A stretch of DNA of 46,616 nt from Phycisphaeraceae bacterium (lineage in GTDB: Bacteria > Planctomycetota > Phycisphaerae > Phycisphaerales > UBA1924): contig JAHBXG010000029.1 in assembly GCA_019636565.1 (NCBI GenBank), positions 1 through 46,616 on the forward strand, read 5' to 3'. Position 1 is the stretch's first letter. Each line of letters opens with the position of its first letter. Positions 35,261 to 42,710 of the stretch are shown in pieces. The position numbers were made by a program, and so were the translations under genes. Below the pieces are notes generated by a model. It saw only the letters and a list, made by a program, of their open reading frames with translations. It was not told the origin of the DNA and ran no database searches.

Positions 35261-36525
35261 GCCGCGGCCGATCCGGCCTCCGCGCCCGACATGCTCAACT
35301 TCATCAGTGGAACGTCTTCCACACCGGCCGATTCGGCCGCATGGCCGGTGCGGTCGATCGCGATAAGCAGCCCCAGCGACATCGCGGTCAGAATCCAGCC
35401 GGTGCCGCCGGCGCTGATGAGGGGCAGCGCGATCCCCTTGGTCGGCGCCACAACCGTCACCACCGCGAGGTTGATGACCGCCTGCACCCCGATCGTGATC
35501 GTCGCGCCGAGCGCGAACAACTTTAACGCGGGCGACCGCTCATGCTTGACGATCGAGAGCCCCGCCCAGATCAGCAGCACAAACAGAAACACCACCGCTG
35601 CCGCGCCCGGAATCCCGAGTTCCTCGCAGATGATCGCAAACAGAAAGTCCGTTCGGTCCTCCGGCAGGTAGCCCTTGCTCTGCAAACCAAAGCCCAGCCC
35701 CCGCCCCGTTCCCTGACCGTTCGCGATGGCGATCAACGACTGCACCTGGTGATAGCCGGTCCCTTCCGGGTCTTTGTATGGGTCAAGAAAAGTCGTGATA
35801 CGCGTCAGCCGGTAGGGGCTCTTGATCACGGCCGCAACCACGCCCGCCAGCCCCACCGGCACGAACATGAGAAAATGCCACAGCCTCGCCCCGCTCGCCA
35901 GCAGCAGCACGCAGCACGCCGTGGTGATCAGCAGGCCCGTGCCCAAGTCCTCGATAACGATAAAGCCGGCGACCGCGCCAATGGCGACCAGCGCCGGCGC
36001 CAGCCCCTTGAAGAACGATCTCATCTGGGGTCCGCGGACTGCGCAATACCACGCAATCAGCAGCAACATCCCCCACTTGGCAATCTCGCTCGGCTGGGCC
36101 GACAGCCCCTCGCCAAGCCCGGGGATCGTGATCCACCGATGGCTGCCGTTTTTCGATTGACCCAGGCCGGGCAGATACACAAGAGCAAGCACCGCAAGGG
36201 AAAGGAAAACACCGACCGCAAGACCGGTCCACGCCTTTGCCACATCGTGCTGATCAGAAGCCTGAGAGCCCGCACCACCCACCAGCCGCCGAATCGGGAA
36301 AAACGCCATCGCCCCCATCATCACCATCGCGACAAACATGTGCGCCGTCGCGCTGGTGAAGAGCACCGCCTTCAGCGTCATCGGTGCCGCCTGAACTGGT
36401 GTGCCAGCCGGCGCGAGCGGTCCGGCAACCCCCGTCACACCCAGCCCCGCCGAATTAACCATCACCACACCGATGGTGAGGAGGGCAAGGACGCACAAGG
36501 CGATGACGTGGCCGGCACGAATCAT
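35257..36525 (-). CDS. ftsW: FtsW/RodA/SpoVE-family lipid II polymerase (SEDS)
   Basis: This membrane protein has about ten helices and the SEDS hallmarks HQVQSLIAIANGQGTGRGLG, SKGYLPEDRTDFLFAIICEE and, near the end, SAGGTGWILTAMSLGLLIAI. SEDS proteins polymerise glycan strands from lipid II with a partner penicillin-binding protein. Placement next to murG favours FtsW over RodA, but no PBP gene is in the window, so the name is by context. The start is set at the ATG at 36525 (MIRAGHVIALCVL), just before the first helix; a frame from 36546 adds seven residues. rimO precedes it on the same strand. Confidence 0.93.
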   Translation of the reverse strand: MIRAGHVIALCVLALLTIGVVMVNSAGLGVTGVAGPLAPAGTPVQAAPMTLKAVLFTSATAHMFVAMVMMGAMAFFPIRRLVGGAGSQASDQHDVAKAWTGLAVGVFLSLAVLALVYLPGLGQSKNGSHRWITIPGLGEGLSAQPSEIAKWGMLLLIAWYCAVRGPQMRSFFKGLAPALVAIGAVAGFIVIEDLGTGLLITTACCVLLLASGARLWHFLMFVPVGLAGVVAAVIKSPYRLTRITTFLDPYKDPEGTGYHQVQSLIAIANGQGTGRGLGFGLQSKGYLPEDRTDFLFAIICEELGIPGAAAVVFLFVLLIWAGLSIVKHERSPALKLFALGATITIGVQAVINLAVVTVVAPTKGIALPLISAGGTGWILTAMSLGLLIAIDRTGHAAESAGVEDVPLMKLSMSGAEAGSAAA

Positions 36526-36551
36526 GATCTCAACCCGACACTGCATCCCGG

Positions 36552-36575
36552 GCGCGGCTCGACCTCGGGCCGCGC
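36552..36575 (-). promoter_or_regulatory. Hairpin between rimO and ftsW
   Basis: GCGCGGC and GCCGCGC form a 7-base stem with a 10-base loop, in the 105-base gap between the rimO stop and the ftsW start. No T-run follows on the reverse strand. It could slow the polymerase or separate the two transcripts. Confidence 0.3.
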
Positions 36576-36630
36576 GGGACTCGATGGCGAGAGTATCGAC
36601 ACGCTACTTGTTCTTCCTGCAATCGAGGGC

Positions 36631-38325
36631 CTACCGAAGCACTTTCAACCCCACCCGCTTCTCAATCTCCGCCACAGGCCTCGCAATCAGGTCGTACCCG
36701 TCGCTCCCCACCACCACGCACCGCACCACCTCGCCCGATGCCAGTTTCTCACGCGATTGCACATACGTCACCGCATCGATCTGTGGCGCCTGGAACCGCG
36801 TCCGCCCCTGGTACAGCCTGCCCCCATCGCCCACGCCGCTGGTCCGCTTCCCGCTCGTCCGAAGCCCGGCATCGATCACCACATCCAGCACCGTCGCGCC
36901 CTTCCGGATCGACGCCTCCGGGTTCTTCTCGTCAAACCCCTTCGCCATCTTCTCCGCCTTGGCAAAGGCGAGTTTCTGCTGCAGTTCCATCACCTCGTTG
37001 CGCCGCCTCGTCTTCACTTCCTGGGGGACGGCCAACTTCCGGTCCTCTTCCATCGTCCCGGCAACCGTCCCCTCCTCGTGGCTGTACTCGAACACTCCGA
37101 CAGCCTCGAAATCCATCTCCTCGATGAACTCCAGCAATTGCCGGTGGTCTGCCTCGGTCTCGCCCGGGAATCCGCTGATAAAGGTCGTTCGCACCGACAT
37201 GCCCGGGGTCTTCTCGCGCAACTTGCGGATCACATCCGCCTGCTGCTTCCGCGTCACGTGACGCTTCATCAGGCTCAGCACGCGGTCGCTCGCGTGCTGG
37301 AGCGGGATATCCAGGTACGGCAGCAACCTGCCCTTGCTCGCCAGACCCGCAAACGCCTCGATGATCGGATCGCTGAAATTGCTCGGGTACGCGTACATCA
37401 GCCGCAGCCACCCCTGCCCGTGATTCGCATCGTCCATCGTTTCCGACAATGCGTGCAGCAGCCGCGGAAGTCCGCCGTACGCCTCAAAGTCCGCGGCCTT
37501 GGTCGGCTTTGCAACCCTCAGCCCCGCCCCGATGTCATCCCCGTAACTCGTCGTATCCTGCCCGATCAGCAGCAACTCGAAAGCGCCGTCGTTGATCAGT
37601 TCGCGAGCCTCTTCGACAATCCGATCCAGCGGCTTGCTCCGCATCTTGCCCCGGATGCTCGGAATCGTGCAGAACGCACAATTCTGGTTGCACCCTTCGC
37701 TGATGCGCAAGTACGCGTAATGCCTCGGTGTCAGGCGCAGCCGCGCCGAATCGTCCTCAAAGTACCCGATCCCCTTCCCGTCTTTCCCGTTGACGGTCAA
37801 TCCCGTCACGCTCATATCACGGGCCTTCGCCGCCGCGAGCGCATTGGCCGCGATCCAGTACTTCGGCCCGTCCGACGCTTCCTTCATCGACCCCGCACGC
37901 TTCACCTGGGCCTGCGTCCCGATCACCGCCTCGACAATCTTGTCGCGATCAAACACTCCCACCATCGCGTCGATGCCCGGCGCCCACTCCAGCATTTTCG
38001 CCCGATGCCTCTGCACCAGGCACCCCGCAACCACCACGCGCTTGATGTTCCCTTTTTCCTTCTCGCGAAGCGCATCCTGAATCACCTGGAGCGATTCATC
38101 CTTGGACGCTTCCAGAAACCCGCAGGTGTTGATCACCACCGCGTCCGCGCCCTGAAACGCCGAATCCTCATCGCTCGGGTCATAACTGACCGGCGCGAGC
38201 CCGCTCTCGGCGAGCATGCCCAGCATCTTCTCGCTGTCCACAAGATTCTTCGGGCAGCCGAGGCTGACGAGAGACACCGATCGGACGGCGTCCGATTTCC
38301 GCGTTTTCGCTAGAACTTTGGGCAC
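36631..38325 (-). CDS. rimO: Ribosomal protein S12 methylthiotransferase (RimO)
   Basis: This radical SAM enzyme methylthiolates an Asp of ribosomal protein S12. The N-terminal cluster cysteines are C24 (VSLGCPKNLVDSE), C68 (VINTCGF) and C102 (VVAGCLVQRH). The radical SAM motif is C212-N-Q-N-C216-A-F-C219 in RISEGCNQNCAFC, followed by IPSIRGKMRSKP. FISGFPGETEADH and a C-terminal TRAM region complete it. At 564 residues it is about 120 longer than E. coli RimO. Extra sequence lies at about 150-190, between the first domain and the radical SAM core, and in the TRAM region. It heads a leftward run into ftsW. A GCGGAG repeat lies 25 bases upstream of the start. Confidence 0.95.
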   Translation of the reverse strand: MPKVLAKTRKSDAVRSVSLVSLGCPKNLVDSEKMLGMLAESGLAPVSYDPSDEDSAFQGADAVVINTCGFLEASKDESLQVIQDALREKEKGNIKRVVVAGCLVQRHRAKMLEWAPGIDAMVGVFDRDKIVEAVIGTQAQVKRAGSMKEASDGPKYWIAANALAAAKARDMSVTGLTVNGKDGKGIGYFEDDSARLRLTPRHYAYLRISEGCNQNCAFCTIPSIRGKMRSKPLDRIVEEARELINDGAFELLLIGQDTTSYGDDIGAGLRVAKPTKAADFEAYGGLPRLLHALSETMDDANHGQGWLRLMYAYPSNFSDPIIEAFAGLASKGRLLPYLDIPLQHASDRVLSLMKRHVTRKQQADVIRKLREKTPGMSVRTTFISGFPGETEADHRQLLEFIEEMDFEAVGVFEYSHEEGTVAGTMEEDRKLAVPQEVKTRRRNEVMELQQKLAFAKAEKMAKGFDEKNPEASIRKGATVLDVVIDAGLRTSGKRTSGVGDGGRLYQGRTRFQAPQIDAVTYVQSREKLASGEVVRCVVVGSDGYDLIARPVAEIEKRVGLKVLR

Positions 38326-38349
38326 CCTTGATTATTGGGCGCAAAACGG

Positions 38350-38392
38350 GAGAGAACGCGGAGTACGCGGAGATTGCGGAGAAACGCGGAGT
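38350..38392 (+). repeat. GCGGAG-periodic intergenic repeat, copy C
   Basis: This copy begins GAGAACGCGGAG, repeats GCGGAG about every nine bases, and ends GAAACGCGGAG. It lies just upstream of the rimO start, as copy A does for the LysR gene. It is the left arm of a facing pair with copy D. Confidence 0.75.
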
Positions 38393-38450
38393 CGGCTAAT
38401 ACGTGCGGAAAACGCGGCATTCGCGGGGCATTCGAACCCCACTCCAATCC

Positions 38451-38494
38451 CCTCTCCGCGAAACTCCGCGCCCTCAGCGCACTCCGCGTTCTCT
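38451..38494 (-). repeat. GCGGAG-periodic intergenic repeat, copy D (inverted)
   Basis: On the reverse strand it begins GAGAACGCGGAG and ends GCGGAGTTTCGCGGAG, the same ends as copies A and B. It faces copy C across 58 bases and ends 20 bases from the stop of the MshEN gene. Confidence 0.75.
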
Positions 38495-38514
38495 TTGTTT
38501 CGCAACCCCGCGGG

Positions 38515-38994
38515 TCAAACCGCCCCGATCGTCTTCCCCGTCACCATCCCCACGCTCGCTCCTGCCAGCGGAAAGTGCTTCATCAGCATCTGGGCCAGTT
38601 CTTCCGGCCCCGAGAGCACAAAGTGGCACGGGTTCTCGATCTTCCATCCGACAAATCGCAGCGCCCGGGCCAGGTGGTCCTTGGTCGTGCACACGGTCAG
38701 CTCATCTCCGCTGAACCGCACCGGAAGCACGCGAAACTGCCAGGCCTGTCGAGGAGTCACGCTCGCCAGCGCATCGGCCTCAAACCGCGCCGAATGCAGG
38801 TTGTACTCCCCCGCGATCTGCGAGTATTGCTCCGCCCACGCCCTCTCCACATCCTGCGCCGAGACGCCAAAAAGGCGCTCCGCCAGTTCCCCGAATGGGC
38901 GGCCGACCGCTCGCTGCTCGATGAGGATGTCCTCCACCTGCTGCGCCGTGAGCACACCCTGACGCACGAGTAGATCGCCAAGCCTGAGAACCAT
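38515..38994 (-). CDS. Stand-alone MshEN-domain protein, possible c-di-GMP binder
   Basis: This 159-residue protein is an MshEN (GspE/PilB N-terminal) domain without the ATPase. The first c-di-GMP-binding motif is close to the consensus: RLGDLLVRQG, then LTAQQVEDILIEQ (residues 4-27). The second is weaker (PFGELAERLFGVSAQDVERA). The following alpha/beta half (FRVLPVRFSGDELTVCTTKD) matches the rest of the fold. In MshE and PilB this domain binds c-di-GMP and controls type IV pilus motors. GGAGG lies just before the ATG at 38994, which fixes the start; a longer frame from 39216 is leader sequence. No pilus gene is nearby. The role is unknown. Confidence 0.83.
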   Translation of the reverse strand: MVLRLGDLLVRQGVLTAQQVEDILIEQRAVGRPFGELAERLFGVSAQDVERAWAEQYSQIAGEYNLHSARFEADALASVTPRQAWQFRVLPVRFSGDELTVCTTKDHLARALRFVGWKIENPCHFVLSGPEELAQMLMKHFPLAGASVGMVTGKTIGAV

Positions 38995-39038
38995 GCACAC
39001 CTCCCCGCCCAGCCACTGCGCCTGCGCACGCGGGGACC

Positions 39039-39119
39039 GACACGGCGCCCGCGAGCGCATCGCCGTGTCTGGGTTATTCCACCGCCGCCGGTGGGTGCCC
39101 ATGCATCGGCCACGCACCC
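39039..39119 (-). promoter_or_regulatory. Two hairpins in the leader of the MshEN gene
   Basis: Upstream of the MshEN start, 39039-39069 folds into a 9-base stem (GACACGGCG / CGCCGTGTC, 13-base loop). Next to it, 39093-39119 pairs GGGTGC with GCACCC around a loop containing ATGCAT. The two stems suggest a structured leader RNA. They do not show the GEMM c-di-GMP riboswitch core as I know it. The remaining roughly 220 bases between this gene and the clpS terminator hold no gene that I can see. Confidence 0.35.
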
Positions 39120-39215
39120 GCGTTTTTCTCACCCCGCCTCCACAAAATTCCCCTTCTCGTGCGCCGCCATAGCGATCGCGCAACCAAACCGCTGTGCGCC
39201 GTTTCCAATCTCCCA

Positions 39216-39250
39216 AAAAGCGAAGAAAACGGCGTGCCGGGTGGCACGCC
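39216..39250 (-). terminator. Intrinsic terminator downstream of clpS
   Basis: On the reverse strand a perfect 8-base stem (GGCGTGCC / GGCACGCC, 4-base loop) is followed by GTTTTCTTCGCTTTTT. A GC stem with a T-rich tail is the standard Rho-independent form. It lies about 87 bases beyond the clpS stop. Confidence 0.75.
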
Positions 39251-39336
39251 GCTCGTTCATATTCCGTGCTTGTTCTTTCCGGACCCCTCGCGAATCCAGC
39301 CCGCTTATCGGGGCCATTCTCGCCAAACTCCGGCGG

Positions 39337-39708
39337 TTATTCGCCCGACTCGATCGTCACCGTCAACTTCTTGGACTGGAACTGATCGCGGTACAACTCC
39401 GCCCGTTCCTGGTGCGTCACCAGAACCAGCGCAACTCCCGACGAGTTCGCCTCGAGCGTCACTTCCACCGCTCGCCCATGATCCAAAGGCGTCAGTTCCA
39501 CAATCGAATCCACCACGTGATCGATCGAGTTCACCGAATCGTTGTGCAGCAAAACTTTGAACTGGGGCAGCGTGTCAACCGGTCCACGCTTCTTCGCGGG
39601 CGCGGGCTTCTCCGCCACCGCAACGCGACCCTGCACTTCAGCAGCGCCCTCCGCTGGCGTTGAAGGATGCTGGCTTTCCGTGCTCTGATTACAAACCCGA
39701 TCGCTCAT
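39337..39708 (-). CDS. clpS: ClpS-like adaptor for Clp protease, divergent binding pocket
   Basis: ClpS delivers proteins with N-degron residues to ClpA/C-ClpP. After a charged, Pro/Ala-rich N-terminal arm of about 48 residues, the core starts QFKVLLHNDSVNSIDHVV. Against E. coli ClpS (VNDDYTPMEFV), N34 and D35 are kept as N56 and D57. D36 is S58, T38 is N60, and the gatekeeper M40 is I62. H66, which touches the substrate amino group, is N88 (LEANSSG). The C-terminal strand (LTVTIES) is normal. So this is ClpS by fold and length (123 residues), but its recognition may be changed. GGAGG lies at the right distance before the ATG at 39708. mnmE lies upstream on the same strand. Confidence 0.85.
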   Translation of the reverse strand: MSDRVCNQSTESQHPSTPAEGAAEVQGRVAVAEKPAPAKKRGPVDTLPQFKVLLHNDSVNSIDHVVDSIVELTPLDHGRAVEVTLEANSSGVALVLVTHQERAELYRDQFQSKKLTVTIESGE

Positions 39709-39847
39709 CGAATGCCCTCCGCGAGCCTCCGGCCCGCACGCGATCCCCGGTGTCACCTGCAACTGTATCGGCCCTGATCCTCCGGGGCGATCAAGTTCAC
39801 AAGGTTGGCAGCAACAAACTTCCACCAGGATCGGGCACCGTTCGGCT

Positions 39848-41203
39848 TCACTTCCCCACGCAAAATGTCGCGAAAACCCTCCCGATCACGTCATCCGGCG
39901 TCATCCTCCCCGTGAGTTCGCCGAGGCAGTCAAGCGCCGCTCGCAGCCGGCCCGCAACCAATTCCGGCTCCGAAATATTCCGCCCGGTCGCCGCCAGTTC
40001 CAATTCCATCGCCCGCAGTTCACCCGCCGCCGCTCGAAGCGCCCGCCGATGCCGAGGCAACACCCCCGCCCGAACCCCTCCGCCCAGCGCTGCATCCGCA
40101 ATCGCACGCCGGAGCGACGGCAGATGGAACCCGTCCAACGCCGATACTTCCAGCGCTTCGACCGCGCCGGATACGCGAGGCAAATCCGCCTTGGTCCTCA
40201 CCCGAATCGTCCGCACCCGCCGCGGCACATCCAACGCCGCGTCGTCAAACCGCCCCGTTGGGTCGCACCAGACCACAACATCTGCCGACGCAAGAAAACT
40301 GCGGCTCGCCGCCTGCGCTCGACCATCGAGGTTGCCATTCGAGCCCGTGTCCACTCCCGGCGTATCGCACAGCAAAACCTCGCCTCCGCCCGAGATATCC
40401 CGGGATAGATCGAGCCTTTCTTCAAGCACGTCTCGCGTGGTCCCCGCCTCGTCCGAAACCACCGCGCGCCTTCGACCCAGTATCGCGTTGAACAGCGTGC
40501 TCTTCCCCGCGTTGGGAACTCCCGCCAGCGCCACCCGAGGCACCTCGCTCTGCGCTTCGGTGCCGGACGCACTCCCAAGCACTTGCTCGATCTGCTTCGC
40601 CAGCCGGGCGGCCCGTTCTCGCAGGTCCGCGCCGCAGATCGCGACGACATCTTCCTGATCGGTAAAGTCGATCCCCGCTTCAACCAGCGCAAGCAACGTC
40701 ATTGCTTCATCGGCGAACGCGTGATAGTGCTTCCCCCGCTCGCCCGAAAGCAGCCGCCGGGCTTCGACCAGTTCGTCCGCACCCTGCGCCGCGATCAGTG
40801 AACCAATGCCCTCGGCCTGCGCGAGCGTGAGGCGATCATTCAGATACGCCCGCGCAGTAAACTCTCCCGGGTTCGCCATGCGAACGCCCGCGGCCGCGTC
40901 GATCGCGCTCGCGATCACCCTCTCGATGAGAGTCGGATTCGCTGGAATCGCAATCTCGATGACGTCCTCGCCGGTGTAACTGCGCGGGGCCGGAAATTCC
41001 GCGATCAGGCAGGGCAGTTGATGCGAGTCTCCGAGCCGGATTCTCGCCGCGCGAACGCCACGTTCGCGATGCTCGCCCGGAGCCGTACCACAATCAAGAC
41101 CCGCGATCGCCTCAAACGACGCGGGACCGCTCAATCGCACAATTGCGCGCGCCCCAAGCCCCGGCGCGGTCGCACACGCGATGATTGTGTCGCCAGTCTG
41201 CAC
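39848..41203 (-). CDS. mnmE: tRNA modification GTPase MnmE
   Basis: MnmE works with MnmG to modify U34 of certain tRNAs, using a folate-type cofactor and GTP hydrolysis. The N-terminal tetrahydrofolate-binding domain starts TGDTIIACATAPGLGARAI. The helical domain contains EGIGSLIAAQ and GIDFTDQEDV. The GTPase motifs are GVPNAGKS (228-235), GTTRD (254-258) and DTPG (280-283), with TKAD as G4. The C-terminus ends F-C-V-G-K, with the modification Cys at 448 (CIGK in E. coli). At 451 residues it is normal in size. clpP1 upstream has its own terminator, so mnmE probably uses a separate promoter. Confidence 0.96.
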   Translation of the reverse strand: MQTGDTIIACATAPGLGARAIVRLSGPASFEAIAGLDCGTAPGEHRERGVRAARIRLGDSHQLPCLIAEFPAPRSYTGEDVIEIAIPANPTLIERVIASAIDAAAGVRMANPGEFTARAYLNDRLTLAQAEGIGSLIAAQGADELVEARRLLSGERGKHYHAFADEAMTLLALVEAGIDFTDQEDVVAICGADLRERAARLAKQIEQVLGSASGTEAQSEVPRVALAGVPNAGKSTLFNAILGRRRAVVSDEAGTTRDVLEERLDLSRDISGGGEVLLCDTPGVDTGSNGNLDGRAQAASRSFLASADVVVWCDPTGRFDDAALDVPRRVRTIRVRTKADLPRVSGAVEALEVSALDGFHLPSLRRAIADAALGGGVRAGVLPRHRRALRAAAGELRAMELELAATGRNISEPELVAGRLRAALDCLGELTGRMTPDDVIGRVFATFCVGK

Positions 41204-41221
41204 GGCGGGATTGTTGATCCA

Positions 41222-41255
41222 TCAAAAGAAAACCGCCCGGCGAAAGCTCGGGCGG
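41222..41255 (-). terminator. Intrinsic terminator downstream of the clpP pair
   Basis: On the reverse strand CCGCCCG and CGGGCGG form a 7-base stem with a 9-base loop, followed by TTTTCTTTTG. It begins about 23 bases beyond the clpP1 stop and separates the clpP pair from mnmE. Confidence 0.75.
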
Positions 41256-41277
41256 CGGATTCAATCGCATTCGTTGC

Positions 41278-41907
41278 TTACTCGTCGTCGTGGTGCCGCG
41301 GACCGGTCGGCGTCGGCATCCGCGTCAGCACCTTGTCCACAAGCCCGTACTCGAGCATCTCCTGCTCGTCCAGCCACTTGTTTCGGTCGCAGTGCTTGGC
41401 GATGTCGTCCGTCGATTTGCCCGTCGCCTCGCTGTAGATGTGATACAGCCGATCGCGAATACGCAGCATCTCCCGCGCCTCGATCTCGAGGTCCGTCGCC
41501 TGCCCCTCCATCACGCCCGCCAGCAAGGGCTGGTGCATCAGGTTGCGGGCGTTGGTCAGCGTGAACCGCTTGCCCTTGGTTCCGCTGGTGGCGATCAGGC
41601 TTCCCATGCTGGCAGCCTGCCCAATGATGTACGTGCTCACGTCGCACTGCACAAACTTCATCGTGTCGATGATTCCAAGGCCCGCGCTCACGCTGCCGCC
41701 CGGGCTGTTCACATACAAGTGGATGTCGTGCTTCGGGTCCTCGTTGGCGAGGAACAGCATCTGCGCGACGATCAGGTTCGCGATGTCGTCGTCCACCGCA
41801 CCGCCCAGAAAAATGATGCGGTCCTTGAGCAGCCGCGAGTAGATGTCGTACGCGCGTTCACCCTTGGCGGACTTCTCGATCACGATTGGTACTAGATGGC
41901 CTGACAT
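41278..41907 (-). CDS. clpP: ClpP protease subunit with Asn at the catalytic Asp position
   Basis: ClpP forms tetradecamer rings that degrade proteins fed by ClpA/X/C. Ser S100 (GQAASMGSL) and His H125 (NLMHQPLL) of the triad are present. The third residue, D171 of E. coli ClpP in ERDRFLSAPEAVEYG, aligns without gaps to [15 protein letters not shown] and is N176 here. So this subunit may be weakly active, use the neighbouring D174, or act with its paralog. The hydrophobic-pocket and handle regions look normal. The ATG at 41907 ([12 protein letters not shown]) is preferred; a frame from 41961 runs into an intergenic repeat. It is second in the clpP pair. Confidence 0.93.
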   Translation of the reverse strand: MSGHLVPIVIEKSAKGERAYDIYSRLLKDRIIFLGGAVDDDIANLIVAQMLFLANEDPKHDIHLYVNSPGGSVSAGLGIIDTMKFVQCDVSTYIIGQAASMGSLIATSGTKGKRFTLTNARNLMHQPLLAGVMEGQATDLEIEAREMLRIRDRLYHIYSEATGKSTDDIAKHCDRNKWLDEQEMLEYGLVDKVLTRMPTPTGPRHHDDE

Positions 41908-41915
41908 GGGAAATT

Positions 41916-42010
41916 TCCAAAGGTCCAAATGGCCAAAGGGCCAAATCGACCGGGTTTTCATTCTGAGGACTTCATCTCACTTTGGCCATTTGGCGCTTTG
42001 GCCATTTGGC
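41916..42010. repeat. CCAAATGGCC inverted repeat between the two clpP genes
   Basis: The left arm at 41916-41945 contains CCAAATGGCCAAAGGGCC. The right arm at 41980-42010 contains the reverse of this unit twice (TTTGGCCATTTGGC). About 34 bases separate the arms. The transcript from the upstream clpP gene could fold into a long imperfect hairpin here. It fills most of the gap between the two genes. Confidence 0.65.
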
Positions 42011-42014
42011 ACTT

Positions 42015-42620
42015 TTACCTCACGTTCGGCAGAATCCCGGACACTTCCTTCGGAGGCGTCCGCAGCACCTCATCCACCAGCCCGTACGCCACGGCTTCTT
42101 CCGCCGAGAAGTACCGGTCGCGTTCGCTGTCGGCATGGACCTGTTCCATGCTCTTGCCCGTGTGCTCCGCAAGGATCTGATTCAGTTCCCGCTTCATCTT
42201 GATGATCTGTTCGGCCTGAATGCGGATGTCCTCCGCCTGGCCCGTCACGCCGCCGAACGGCTGATGGATCATCACCTTCGCGTGCGGCAGGATGAACCGC
42301 TTGCCCTTCATGCCCGCCGTCAGCAGCACCGCGCCGCCGGAGTAGGCCCGACCCAGGCAATATGTGCTCACCGGGCTGCTCATAAACCGCATCGTGTCGT
42401 AGAGCGCGAGCGTGTCGTCCACCGCTCCGCCCGGCGAGTTGATATAGAAATTGATTTCCTGGCCTCTCTTCTGGTTCTCCAGATAGAGCATCTGCATCAT
42501 CACCCGGGCCGCCGACTGGTGATTGATTTCGCCGATCAGAAAGACGATCCGATTCTCCAAAAGGAGTTCGTCGATCGTCATTTCCCGTGTTCGCTGATAT
42601 GAGACGCTTGCCGCGGGCAT
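42015..42620 (-). CDS. clpP: ClpP protease subunit with complete catalytic triad
   Basis: This 201-residue ClpP has the full triad: S94 in GRAYSGGAVLL (GQAASMGA is the more usual context), H119 in VMIHQPFGG, and D168 in SERDRYFSAEEAVAYG. It is about as long as mature ClpP and lacks a long propeptide. It lies upstream of the Asn-bearing paralog on the same strand, with a 107-base gap filled by an inverted repeat. The pair may form one mixed complex, as ClpP1P2 does in some bacteria; that is inference. It begins at ATG 42620 facing the metallophosphoesterase gene. Confidence 0.94.
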   Translation of the reverse strand: MPAASVSYQRTREMTIDELLLENRIVFLIGEINHQSAARVMMQMLYLENQKRGQEINFYINSPGGAVDDTLALYDTMRFMSSPVSTYCLGRAYSGGAVLLTAGMKGKRFILPHAKVMIHQPFGGVTGQAEDIRIQAEQIIKMKRELNQILAEHTGKSMEQVHADSERDRYFSAEEAVAYGLVDEVLRTPPKEVSGILPNVR

Positions 42621-42689
42621 GTGCTTTTCCTATCTACAGGGACCTCTCGCCCGATCCTACTCCATCCACCACCCCTCATCGGCCTCTCG

Positions 42690-42710
42690 GCCCGGCCAGG
42701 GGGGCCGGGC
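42690..42710. repeat. GC hairpin in the clpP-metallophosphoesterase intergenic region
   Basis: GCCCGGCC and GGCCGGGC form an 8-base stem with a 5-base loop, followed on the forward strand by TTCTTCC. No gene upstream on the forward strand would need a terminator, so it may be a repeat or part of the clpP leader. The remaining roughly 300 bases hold no gene I can support and probably contain two divergent promoters. Confidence 0.35.

Noticed and set aside
35542..38313. A 923-residue open frame antisense to ftsW and rimO
   Set aside because: It spans two well-supported genes on the other strand and is dominated by Arg, His and Pro, with no recognisable motif.
39001..39215. c-di-GMP riboswitch before the MshEN gene
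   Set aside because: The hairpins are real but I could not find the conserved GEMM core, so only a structured leader is reported.
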